DNA of 6,463 nucleotides from an uncultured Rhodobacter sp. (GTDB taxonomy: Bacteria > Pseudomonadota > Alphaproteobacteria > Rhodobacterales > Rhodobacteraceae): the NCBI GenBank assembly GCA_937901435.1, contig CALGTJ010000011.1:1-6463 (forward strand), given 5' to 3'. Positions 1-6,424 of this stretch are shown in pieces. The position numbers and the translations under genes are program-made. Under the pieces are notes generated by a model. The model was given only the letters and a program-made list of their open reading frames with translations, made no database searches and was not told the origin of the DNA. Position 1 is the first letter of the stretch. Every line of letters starts with the position of its first letter.

Positions 1-558
1 ATCCGTATCTTCCGCTCGCCCTTCGGGATGATGCTGCGGGCTGTGAAATCCAACAAGCACCGGATGAACTTTACCGGTCTGAACACCAAACCCTATACAC
101 TGGCCGCCTTTGTGATCTCTGCCATGTATGCCGGTCTGGCCGGTGGCCTGATGGTCGCAATGGACACCCAGGTGGGACCAGAGCGCATGTTCTGGACGGC
201 CTCGGGCGAAGTGGTTCTGATGACGATCCTTGGTGGTGCCGGTACGCTGATCGGCCCGGTCCTTGGCGCAGGTCTGATCAAATACATGGAAAACATCATC
301 TCCAAGATCAACGACAATATCCTGCACGGCTGGTTCGCATTCATGCCTGACGGACTGGAAGATGCCGTTGTCTTTATCATCCACCCCTTCATCGGCAAGG
401 GCTGGCACCTGACACTGGGCATCGTGTTCATGCTGGTGGTCATCTTCCTGCCGGGTGGTCTTGTTGAGGGCGGTCAGCGCATTGCAGGCCTGTTCAAGCG
501 CAAGAAAAAGGCCAAAAGCGCAGAGGCCGACGTCAAACCAAACCAACCCGCAGAATAA
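1..558 (+). CDS. livM: Branched-chain amino acid-type ABC transporter permease, LivM family (3' part only)
   Basis: Inner-membrane permease subunit of a HAAT-family ABC importer. It forms the translocation channel with a LivH-type partner that is not in the window. The frame is open from base 1, so the gene starts upstream; 185 residues and the TAA stop are visible, roughly the C-terminal half of a LivM protein. The visible part begins with the cytoplasmic coupling loop typical of LivM ([13 protein letters not shown], visible residues 6-18). Hydrophobic segments follow at about 34-54, 71-96 and 134-154. The second carries the family's glycine-rich signature [13 protein letters not shown] (78-90). 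The tail after residue 164 is basic and hydrophilic (KRKKKAK) and probably cytoplasmic. The stop codon overlaps the ribosome binding site of the next gene, which points to co-translation. Family assignment is firm. The transported substrate cannot be read from this subunit and could be an amino acid, an amide, urea or an aromatic acid. Confidence 0.93.
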   Translation: MRIFRSPFGMMLRAVKSNKHRMNFTGLNTKPYTLAAFVISAMYAGLAGGLMVAMDTQVGPERMFWTASGEVVLMTILGGAGTLIGPVLGAGLIKYMENIISKINDNILHGWFAFMPDGLEDAVVFIIHPFIGKGWHLTLGIVFMLVVIFLPGGLVEGGQRIAGLFKRKKKAKSAEADVKPNQPAE

Positions 559-563
559 GGAGG
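557..563 (+). promoter_or_regulatory. Strong Shine-Dalgarno site overlapping the livM stop
   Basis: AAGGAGG lies 8 bases before the ATG at 572 and shares its first two bases with the TAA stop of the permease gene. It fixes the LivG-type start at 572 and rules out the longer open frame that runs back to 455 inside livM. The overlap suggests translational coupling of the two genes. Confidence 0.85.
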
Positions 564-571
564 AGCGACCA

Positions 572-1327
572 ATGGGAATCCTTGAAGTCAAAGGCGTCAA
601 CAAGCGCTTCGGCGGGTTGCAGGCGCTGGGGGACGTGAACCTCAGCATCGCAGAGAACACCGTCCACGCCATCATCGGCCCAAACGGCGCGGGCAAATCC
701 ACCCTGCTGAACGTACTGGTGGGCAAGCTGATCCCGGACACGGGGTCAGTGATGTTCGACGGGCAATCCGTTCTGGGGCGCAAGCCCCATGAAATCAACC
801 AGATGGGCATCAGCCGCGTCTTTCAGACACCAGAGATCTTTGCCGATCTGACCGTCATGGAAAACGTGTTGATCCCCTGCTTTGCCAAGCGCGACGGGTC
901 GTTCCGGATGCACGCCCTCGAAAGCGTCACAGATGAAACGGATATGATCGAGCAGGCGGAACAAATGTTGCTGGATGTGAACATGCAGGACAAACTGCGT
1001 GTGCACGCAGGCAGCCTGTCTCGCGGCGACAAACGGCGGTTGGAAATGGCGATGTGCCTGTCTCAGCAACCGCGCCTTCTGCTGCTGGATGAACCGACCG
1101 CTGGTATGGCGCGCGCCGATACCAACAACACGATCGACTTGCTGAAAGAGATCAAGGAAAAGCGCGACATCACCATGGCCATTATTGAACACGACATGCA
1201 TGTGGTGTTCTCGCTGGCCGAACGGATCACGGTGCTGGCCCAAGGCACACCGCTGGTCGAAGACACGCCCGCGAACATCAAAGGCCACCCGAAGGTGCGC
1301 GAAGCCTACCTTGGCGAAAGTGACTGA
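572..1327 (+). CDS. livG: ABC transporter ATP-binding protein, LivG type
   Basis: Cytoplasmic ATPase subunit of the importer, predicted to pair with the LivF-type protein encoded next and to drive transport by ATP hydrolysis. The 251 residues match the usual LivG length. Visible motifs: Walker A GPNGAGKST at 36-44; Q-loop Gln85 in VFQTPEIF; ABC signature LSRGDKR at 149-155; Walker B LLLLDEP at 169-175 with catalytic Glu174; H-loop His207 in IIEHDMHVV. The C-terminus (REAYLGES) is the typical LivG ending. The signature deviates from the common LSGGQ or LivG LSYGQ: Arg replaces the second Gly and Asp the Gln. Because the rest of the protein is intact, this looks like a subfamily trait rather than damage. 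The start at 572 is set by a near-perfect ribosome binding site. One base separates this gene from the next. Confidence 0.95.
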   Translation: MGILEVKGVNKRFGGLQALGDVNLSIAENTVHAIIGPNGAGKSTLLNVLVGKLIPDTGSVMFDGQSVLGRKPHEINQMGISRVFQTPEIFADLTVMENVLIPCFAKRDGSFRMHALESVTDETDMIEQAEQMLLDVNMQDKLRVHAGSLSRGDKRRLEMAMCLSQQPRLLLLDEPTAGMARADTNNTIDLLKEIKEKRDITMAIIEHDMHVVFSLAERITVLAQGTPLVEDTPANIKGHPKVREAYLGESD

Positions 1328-1328
1328 T

Positions 1329-2111
1329 ATGACCCTGACCGAAGACCAACCTACAAATCCCACGCCCAAAGATTTCAGCGCGAATGCCAATAAAGCAGCG
1401 ACAGCCCCGGCCTATTTCTCTGTTTGGGACATGCACGCCTATTACGGCGAAAGCTATATCGTGCAAGGCGTCAGCTTTAACGTCCACGAGGGCGAGATCC
1501 TTGCCCTTTTGGGGCGCAACGGGGCGGGCAAGACATCGACGCTGCGCGCCATTGCCCGGCTGGACGATCCCCAGATCACCCACGGCGAGGTCTGGCTGGA
1601 TCACCACGCGATCCACAGCATGAAATCCTACGAAGCCGCAGGCGCAGGGATCCAGCTGGTGCCCGAAGACCGTCGCATCATCCCCGGCCTGACAGTCGAG
1701 GAAAACATCAAGCTGGCGCAGATCGTGCCGCCGATCGGCTGGTCACTTGACCGGATCTACACGTTGTTCCCCCGTCTTGGGGAACGGCGCACCCAAGAGG
1801 GTGTGACCCTTTCGGGCGGAGAGCAGCAGATGCTGGCCATCGCGCGCGCTTTGGCCCGCGATATCAAGCTGCTGTTGCTGGACGAACCCTACGAGGGTCT
1901 CGCCCCGGTGATTGTTGATGAAATCGAAAAGACGCTCAACATCATCAAAGAGCAGGGGATCACCACAGTGATCGTCGAACAGAACGCGATCCGCGCCTTG
2001 AAATTGGCGGACAGGGCCGTGATACTTGACACAGGCACCGTGGTGTTTGACGGCACCGCCCAAGAGGTTCTGGAAAACGACGCACTACGAGCCGAGTATC
2101 TGGCCATCTGA
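1329..2111 (+). CDS. livF: ABC transporter ATP-binding protein, LivF type
   Basis: Second ATPase subunit of the importer (260 residues). Motifs: Walker A GRNGAGKT at 62-69; Q-loop region [10 protein letters not shown] around 108-117; signature LSGGEQQ at 161-167; Walker B LLLLDEP at 181-187 with Glu186. The H-loop position reads VIVEQNA (215-221), with Gln instead of His. This substitution is known in LivF proteins such as the E. coli one, so the pair probably has one canonical and one degenerate switch residue. The N-terminus is about 30 residues longer than a standard LivF, with a polar Thr/Pro/Ala-rich stretch before the first beta strand. An internal ATG at 1431 would give a shorter protein, but it falls inside the family's conserved start region (WDMHAYYG), so 1329 is preferred. 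The ATG is one base after the livG stop with only a weak purine run (GAAAG) before it, consistent with translational coupling. Confidence 0.94.
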   Translation: MTLTEDQPTNPTPKDFSANANKAATAPAYFSVWDMHAYYGESYIVQGVSFNVHEGEILALLGRNGAGKTSTLRAIARLDDPQITHGEVWLDHHAIHSMKSYEAAGAGIQLVPEDRRIIPGLTVEENIKLAQIVPPIGWSLDRIYTLFPRLGERRTQEGVTLSGGEQQMLAIARALARDIKLLLLDEPYEGLAPVIVDEIEKTLNIIKEQGITTVIVEQNAIRALKLADRAVILDTGTVVFDGTAQEVLENDALRAEYLAI

Positions 2112-2135
2112 CATATTTGCCTGACCTACTGCCAC

Positions 2136-2168
2136 GCGCGCTTATGGGCCCTCTGGGTCCCGGCGCGC
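2136..2168 (+). other. GC-rich stem-loop between livF and acs
   Basis: GCGCGC at 2136-2141 can pair with GCGCGC at 2163-2168. An inner stem of GGG (2146-2148) with CCC (2159-2161) continues, after a C/T mismatch, as CC with GG around a four-base loop. No T-tract follows, so it is not a classical intrinsic terminator. In this position it could be an attenuator, an RNA-processing or stability element, or a Rho-related pause site. It was found by eye and no folding energy was computed. Confidence 0.4.
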
Positions 2169-2200
2169 TGGCTCACCCCGAGACAGAGAAGACCGATCCT

Positions 2201-4147
2201 ATGACTGATGCAATTCACCCCCCCTCCGACGATTTTGCCGCCAAGGCGCATGTGAGCGCGCAGCAGTACAAAGATATGTACGCCGCCTCGATCAGCGACC
2301 CGGATGCGTTTTGGGCAGAGCAGGCCAAGCGCATCGACTGGATGACGCCCCCGACCAAGATCAAAAACACCAAGTTCGCGCTACCGGATGTCTCGATCAA
2401 ATGGTTCGAGGATGGGGTGCTGAACGTCTCGGCCAATTGCATCGACCGCCATCTTGCCACCCGTGGCGATCAGGTCGCGATCATCTGGGAACCCGACAGC
2501 CCGGATGAGGCCGCCAAGCACATTACCTACAAGGAACTGCACCGCGCCGTCTGCAAGATGGCAAACGTACTGGAAAGCCTCGGCGTTCGGCGCGGCGACC
2601 GTGTTGTCCTGTACCTGCCGATGATCCCAGAGGCCGCCTATGCCATGCTGGCCTGCGCGCGCATCGGCGCGATCCATTCCATCGTCTTTGCCGGGTTCAG
2701 CCCCGACGCGCTTGCCGCCCGTATCAACGGCTCTGCCGCCAAACTGCTGATCACCGCTGACTATGCCCCGCGTGGCGGCAAGCCGACTGCGCTGAAATCC
2801 AACGCGGATGCGGCGATGCTGCACGTGGTGCATGACGCAAAGATGCTGGTGGTCAAGCGCACTGGCGGGCAGACCACTTGGGTGCAGGACCGTGATTACG
2901 ACTATAACGAGCTGGTGATGGAGGCCGATGACCACTGTCCCCCCGCCGCCATGAACGCCGAAGACCCGCTGTTCGTGCTCTATACCTCCGGCTCGACCGG
3001 GATGCCAAAAGGCGTCGTGCATTCGACCGGCGGTTATCTTGTCTATGCGGCAATGACCCATGAGATGACCTTTGACTACCACGAGGGCGACGTTTTTTGG
3101 TGCACGGCGGATGTGGGCTGGGTCACCGGCCACAGCTATATCGTCTATGGCCCGCTGGCCAATGGCGCGACCACGCTGATGTTCGAGGGCGTGCCGACCT
3201 ATCCGGACGCGGGGCGCTTTTGGGCGGTCTGCGAAAAGCACAAGGTCAACCAGTTCTACACCGCCCCCACAGCGATCCGCGCCTTGATGGCAAAGGGTGA
3301 CGATTTCGTCACGCCTTACGATCTGTCCAGCATCAAACTGCTTGGCACCGTCGGAGAGCCGATCAATCCAGAGGCCTGGAACTGGTACAACACCGTCGTC
3401 GGCAAGGGCAAATCGCCCATCGTCGACACATGGTGGCAAACCGAAACCGGCGGCCATTTGATGACCCCCCTGCCCGGCGCAATCGGGACCAAGCCCGGCT
3501 CTTGCACGCTGCCCTTCTTTGGGGTGCAGCCGATCATCCTCGACCCGCAATCGGGCGAAGAGATCACAGCCGTTGAGGCCGAAGGAGTGCTGTGCATCAA
3601 GGACAGCTGGCCCGGCCAGATGCGCACAGTTTACGGCGATCACGACCGGTTCATGAAGACCTATTTTTCGGATTACAAAGGCTATTACTTTACCGGCGAC
3701 GGCTGTCGCCGCGACAAGGATGGCTATTACTGGATCACCGGGCGCGTCGATGACGTCATCAACATCTCGGGTCACCGCATGGGTACGGCAGAGGTCGAAA
3801 GCGCGCTGGTCGCGCACCCCAAGGTCTCAGAGGCCGCTGTGGTCGGCTATCCCCACGAGATTAAGGGACAGGGCATCTATTGCTATGTCACCCTGATGGG
3901 CGGAGAGGAATACACAGACGCGTTGAAGGTCGAGTTGCGCAACTGGGTGCGCAAGGAAATCGGCCCGATTGCCTCGCCCGACCTGATCCAATGGGCCCCC
4001 GGCCTGCCCAAGACGCGGTCTGGCAAGATCATGCGCCGCATCCTGCGCAAGATTGCAGAGAACGATCACGATGCATTGGGGGACATATCGACACTGGCGG
4101 ATCCTTCAGTCGTCGAAGATCTGATCGACAAGCGGATGAACCGCTAG
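2201..4147 (+). CDS. acs: Acetyl-CoA synthetase (acetate--CoA ligase, AMP-forming)
   Basis: Cytoplasmic enzyme that converts acetate, ATP and CoA to acetyl-CoA, AMP and diphosphate through an acetyl-adenylate. The 648 residues match the E. coli enzyme (652), with close similarity along the whole length. Motifs in order: N-terminal Acs domain with [11 protein letters not shown] (37-47); ATP/phosphate loop [11 protein letters not shown] (261-271); [10 protein letters not shown] (304-313); [10 protein letters not shown] (384-393); [11 protein letters not shown] (408-418); hinge-region FTGD ending at Asp500; [13 protein letters not shown] (514-526); and the C-terminal lysine motif TRSGKIMRR (605-613). 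Lys609 is the catalytic lysine that Pat-type acetyltransferases modify and CobB-type deacetylases restore in this family, so activity control by acetylation is likely. The Trp pair 411-412 covers the position of the Trp that limits the pocket to acetate, which favours acetate over propionate or longer acids. The ATG at 2201 was chosen because family similarity starts there and a purine run (AGAGAAG) precedes it. An in-frame TTG at 2117 would add 28 residues that look like spacer. Probably transcribed with the transporter and ended by the terminator at 4187. Confidence 0.96.
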   Translation: MTDAIHPPSDDFAAKAHVSAQQYKDMYAASISDPDAFWAEQAKRIDWMTPPTKIKNTKFALPDVSIKWFEDGVLNVSANCIDRHLATRGDQVAIIWEPDSPDEAAKHITYKELHRAVCKMANVLESLGVRRGDRVVLYLPMIPEAAYAMLACARIGAIHSIVFAGFSPDALAARINGSAAKLLITADYAPRGGKPTALKSNADAAMLHVVHDAKMLVVKRTGGQTTWVQDRDYDYNELVMEADDHCPPAAMNAEDPLFVLYTSGSTGMPKGVVHSTGGYLVYAAMTHEMTFDYHEGDVFWCTADVGWVTGHSYIVYGPLANGATTLMFEGVPTYPDAGRFWAVCEKHKVNQFYTAPTAIRALMAKGDDFVTPYDLSSIKLLGTVGEPINPEAWNWYNTVVGKGKSPIVDTWWQTETGGHLMTPLPGAIGTKPGSCTLPFFGVQPIILDPQSGEEITAVEAEGVLCIKDSWPGQMRTVYGDHDRFMKTYFSDYKGYYFTGDGCRRDKDGYYWITGRVDDVINISGHRMGTAEVESALVAHPKVSEAAVVGYPHEIKGQGIYCYVTLMGGEEYTDALKVELRNWVRKEIGPIASPDLIQWAPGLPKTRSGKIMRRILRKIAENDHDALGDISTLADPSVVEDLIDKRMNR

Positions 4148-4186
4148 ATCCGCTCTGCTCTCGATCCACCCAAAAAGACCAACCAG

Positions 4187-4215
4187 AGATCCCGGAGCAA
4201 GTCTGGGATCTTTTT
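4187..4215 (+). terminator. Intrinsic terminator after acs
   Basis: AGATCCCGGA (4187-4196) pairs with TCTGGGATCT (4202-4211): ten consecutive pairs including one G-U, with a five-base loop GCAAG. Five T residues follow at 4211-4215. It lies 39 bases after the acs stop and should end the transporter-acs transcript, leaving the TPP enzyme gene to its own promoter. No convincing promoter sequence was recognised in the remaining 4216-4272. Confidence 0.9.
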
Positions 4216-4272
4216 CGCTTTGGGCTTGCCTCTGACGCCGTGGCCTCGCACAGTCGCGCCATCCCAAACACC

Positions 4273-4276
4273 GGAG
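4273..4276 (+). promoter_or_regulatory. Ribosome binding site of the TPP enzyme gene
   Basis: GGAG lies 8 bases before the ATG at 4285. It decides this start. The open frame continues far upstream through acs and the terminator, but only in a shadow reading frame. Confidence 0.7.
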
Positions 4277-4284
4277 CATTCCCC

Positions 4285-5829
4285 ATGAACGGCGCCTCTT
4301 CTCTTGTCAAAACCCTGCTCGCCAGCGGTGTCGACACCTGCTTTGCCAATCCCGGCACCTCAGAGATGCACTTTGTCGCCGCGCTGGACGAGCATCCCGA
4401 AATGAACTGTGTCCTGTGCCTGTTCGAGGGCGGCACATCGGGTGCGGCGGATGGGTATTACCGGATGAAACGGGATGTGGCGGGGACCCTGCTGCATCTG
4501 GCGCCCGGCTTTGGCAATGCGTTCGCCAATATCCACAACGCCCGCAAAGCCAACTCTGGTATGGTGAATATCGTCGGGGACCATGCGGATTATCACCTTG
4601 CTTACGAAAGCCCCCTGAAAGGCGACATCATCGGCGTCAGCCAGTCGGTCAGCCACTGGACCCGCGTTTCGCCCGATGCGCTGTCCGTGGCACAGGATGG
4701 CGCGGCGGCCATTCGCGCGGCGCGGTCCAACAACGGGCAGATTGCGACACTGGTGCTGCCTGCGAACACGGCATGGGATCCGGCAGAGGCCGAGGCGGCT
4801 GCGCCCCCACCGCCGGCTTTGCACCGTCCGTCGACCGAACAGATCACAGCGGCAGCCGCTGGATTGTTCCAGCCGGGTGCGGCGCTGATGATCGGGGGCG
4901 AGGCACTATTCGGTACATTGCGCCATCTCGCTGGCAAGATCGCCGCCAAGACAGGCGCGAGACTGATGATGGACACGCTATTGCCGCGGATATCCAAAGG
5001 CGCGGGCGAACCGGTGACCGCACAACTGCCCTACCCTGTTCCGCCCAAGATGGCCGCCTTGGTGGACACGCGCTCTATCCTGCTGGTCGGCTCAAATCGC
5101 CCGGTGGCCTTCTTTGCCTATCCCGGCAAACCCAGCCTGCCCGAACCACCCGCCTGCACAATCACTGAACTCGCGCGCCCCGAAATGGACATTGCATGGA
5201 CGCTGAACGCGCTGGCGGATGAGCTGGACGCCCATGGCGCGCAGGCCCAGACCTACGCGCTGGATCAGCCCGAACTGCCAGATGGCGCGATGACACTGGA
5301 AAAGGTCGGGGCAGTTCTCGCGAACCTGCTGCCTGAAAACGCGATCCTCGTGAATGAAAGCGTCACCTCTGGCTTTCACATCTTGCCCCCGCTGACCAGC
5401 GCCCGCCCGCATGACATTCTGGGCGGTACGGGGGGCGCGATCGGTATTGCCTTGCCCATGGCTGTTGGCGCCGCTGTCGCCGCGCCTGATCGCAAGATGG
5501 TGGTTCTGACCGGCGATGGCTCTGCCATGTATACCTTGCAATCGCTGTGGAGCATGGCGCGCGAAAATCTGGACATCACCGTGATCGTCTTTGCCAACAA
5601 GGGCTATCAGATCCTGCGCGATGAATTGCTGAACGTCGGCGTGCAAAGCTATGGCACCAATGCGCAGGCCATGTTCGACGTGGAAAAACCTGTGCTCGAC
5701 TGGGTCGCGCTGGCCAAAGGACATGGCGTGCCCGGCACGCGTGCGGACGATCTGGACACGCTTATCAAGGCCTTGCGTGCCGGACTGGACAGCGATGGCC
5801 CCAGCCTGATCGAGTTGACCTGCCCCTGA
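4285..5829 (+). CDS. Thiamine-diphosphate-dependent enzyme, acetolactate synthase / benzoylformate decarboxylase-like
   Basis: Member of the TPP-dependent 2-oxo acid decarboxylase/carboligase superfamily, 514 residues, predicted cytoplasmic. Domains: PYR domain about 1-165, with the cofactor-activating Glu48 in CLFEGGTSGAADG; central domain about 185-315; PP domain about 335-514, with the diphosphate/Mg site GDGSAMYTLQSLW (410-422) and the closing Asn438 in VFANKGYQIL. The N-terminal FANPGTSEMHFVAALD (20-35) and the HLAPGFGNA segment (71-79) resemble benzoylformate decarboxylase, where a His in the matching place takes part in catalysis. The closest match I recall is the group of short proteins annotated as acetolactate synthase large subunit (IlvX-like). 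True IlvB proteins are longer (about 560-590 residues) and usually sit beside the small subunit IlvN/IlvH, absent here. I therefore doubt a role in branched-chain amino acid synthesis; decarboxylation or carboligation of an unknown 2-oxo acid is more likely. Separated from acs by a terminator, and convergent with the EthD-like gene. Family sure, substrate unknown. Confidence 0.88.
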   Translation: MNGASSLVKTLLASGVDTCFANPGTSEMHFVAALDEHPEMNCVLCLFEGGTSGAADGYYRMKRDVAGTLLHLAPGFGNAFANIHNARKANSGMVNIVGDHADYHLAYESPLKGDIIGVSQSVSHWTRVSPDALSVAQDGAAAIRAARSNNGQIATLVLPANTAWDPAEAEAAAPPPPALHRPSTEQITAAAAGLFQPGAALMIGGEALFGTLRHLAGKIAAKTGARLMMDTLLPRISKGAGEPVTAQLPYPVPPKMAALVDTRSILLVGSNRPVAFFAYPGKPSLPEPPACTITELARPEMDIAWTLNALADELDAHGAQAQTYALDQPELPDGAMTLEKVGAVLANLLPENAILVNESVTSGFHILPPLTSARPHDILGGTGGAIGIALPMAVGAAVAAPDRKMVVLTGDGSAMYTLQSLWSMARENLDITVIVFANKGYQILRDELLNVGVQSYGTNAQAMFDVEKPVLDWVALAKGHGVPGTRADDLDTLIKALRAGLDSDGPSLIELTCP

Positions 5830-5840
5830 CGGCGCAGGTC
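5817..5840. other. Stem-loop across the 3' end of the TPP enzyme gene
   Basis: GACCTGC (5817-5823) is the exact inverted complement of GCAGGTC (5834-5840). After one C/C mismatch, CC pairs with GG, leaving the loop TGAC, which contains the TGA stop codon at 5827-5829. It lies between two convergent genes and could work in both directions. Neither flank has a T-run, so a terminator role is possible but weakly supported. The sequence is also constrained by coding. Confidence 0.4.
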
Positions 5841-5847
5841 TGAAAAG

Positions 5848-6156
5848 TTACGCGATCACTTCTCCAATCAGCATCTGCGGCTGGACATTGGTAACGTTGG
5901 GAATATCCGCCAGCACCGGCCCCGCCACCGCAAGAGCCTACCCCAGAATGTCACTTGTGGCAAAGGTCATCGTCGCAATCGCATAGGCGCCGGGCGGCAT
6001 ATCAGGCCCACTTGCAAGACCTTTGGTCGCGAGGGTGTTTTCAATGAACGCGCCCATGTGTTTGGCGACAAGCGGCATATGGGTGCCGAGATAATACTCG
6101 TAGTCAAACTGTGTATCGGAACCGATCGGATAGGTCACTTGTAAAGAAGCGAACAT
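5848..6156 (-). pseudogene. EthD family protein gene interrupted by an in-frame amber stop
   Basis: Small dimeric alpha+beta barrel (EthD) family protein; members are about 100 residues and most have no known activity, though the name comes from a gene in an ethyl tert-butyl ether degradation cluster. Reading the - strand from the ATG at 6156 gives 72 residues with the family features YEYYLGTHMPLV (19-30, including His26) and PPGAYAIATMTF (54-65). A TAG then falls at 5938-5940. In the same frame 29 more codons follow up to a TAA at 5848-5850, and they encode the recognisable EthD C-terminus GPVLADIPNVTNVQP. The intact protein would be 102 residues. A single C-to-T change in a CAG (Gln) codon explains the TAG. 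A shortened product would lack the last helix and strand and is unlikely to fold normally. With the restored end, the gap to the convergent TPP gene is only 18 bases. Read-through, Gln-inserting amber suppression or a sequencing error are alternatives. Confidence 0.85.
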
Positions 6157-6162
6157 GTTGTG

Positions 6163-6168
6163 TTCCTT
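6163..6168 (-). promoter_or_regulatory. Ribosome binding site of the EthD-like gene
   Basis: On the - strand AAGGAA lies 6 bases before the ATG at 6156. It confirms this start and shows that the translation signal is still intact although the coding frame is broken. Confidence 0.7.
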
Positions 6169-6257
6169 TTCAAAAACGTAGATCCATAGTCTAGCCGCTC
6201 ATCTCAGTTTTGCCGCATAAAAAATAATGGCGCGTTAGCATGACCCGGAATGACCGC

Positions 6258-6265
6258 TTGCGCAA
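6258..6265. repeat. Palindrome TTGCGCAA, copy 1
   Basis: A perfect 8-base palindrome in the intergenic region, identical to the core of the longer palindrome at 6395-6408. Could be a half of a paired operator; no known regulator is assigned. Confidence 0.35.
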
Positions 6266-6349
6266 ATTCAAAGACCTGCCCCATAGTGCATTCTGGCATT
6301 GATTGACTGAATTTACGGCATTTTTCGCGCGACTCACTCATGGAGCAAA

Positions 6350-6424
6350 GGATTATTAACCGCACAAATGACTGGCTGACCTTCCATCGGGTGCGCTTTG
6401 CGCAAAGCATTAACCCGGATTATT
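6350..6424 (+). repeat. Short direct repeat GGATTATT, two copies
   Basis: GGATTATT occurs at 6350-6357 and 6417-6424, 67 bases apart, flanking the 14-base palindrome. ATTAACC also occurs near each copy (6355-6361 and 6409-6415). Short repeats like this can arise by chance. They are noted because they cluster with the palindrome in the same non-coding stretch. Confidence 0.25.
6395..6408. promoter_or_regulatory. 14-base perfect palindrome GCTTTGCGCAAAGC (possible operator), copy 2 of the TTGCGCAA core
   Basis: The sequence equals its own reverse complement over 14 bases. Its core TTGCGCAA (6398-6405) repeats the palindrome at 6258-6265, exactly 140 bases away. Perfect dyads of this length in a non-coding stretch are typical of binding sites for dimeric regulators. 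No regulator gene is visible, so the role is inferred. Confidence 0.4.

Noticed and set aside
455..571. Upstream extension of the LivG-type frame into livM
   Set aside because: It overlaps livM coding sequence, and a near-perfect AAGGAGG site places the start at 572.
2117..2200. 28-residue upstream extension of Acs from a TTG codon
   Set aside because: The extension covers the GC-rich stem-loop, has no family similarity, and lacks a ribosome binding site. The ATG at 2201 gives a normal-length Acs.
2381..3817. Long open frame of 478 codons on the - strand
   Set aside because: It is antisense to the unmistakable acs coding region, arises from GC-rich codon bias, and its translation resembles no family.
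4225..4256. Promoter-like TTGCCT with CACAGT 17 bases later before the TPP enzyme gene
   Set aside because: The -10 match is only 3 of 6 bases. That is too weak to separate from chance without transcription start data.
3880..4284. Upstream extension of the TPP enzyme frame through the end of acs
   Set aside because: It is a shadow frame within acs and runs through the intrinsic terminator. Family similarity begins at 4285, right after a GGAG site.
6301..6340. TTGACT as a -35 box for a + strand promoter
   Set aside because: The sequence 17 bases downstream is CG-rich (CGCGCG) with no -10 resemblance.
6204..6410. 68-codon - strand open frame
   Set aside because: There is no recognisable family, no ribosome binding site, unusual composition with several Cys and Met, and it lies in a less GC-rich non-coding stretch.
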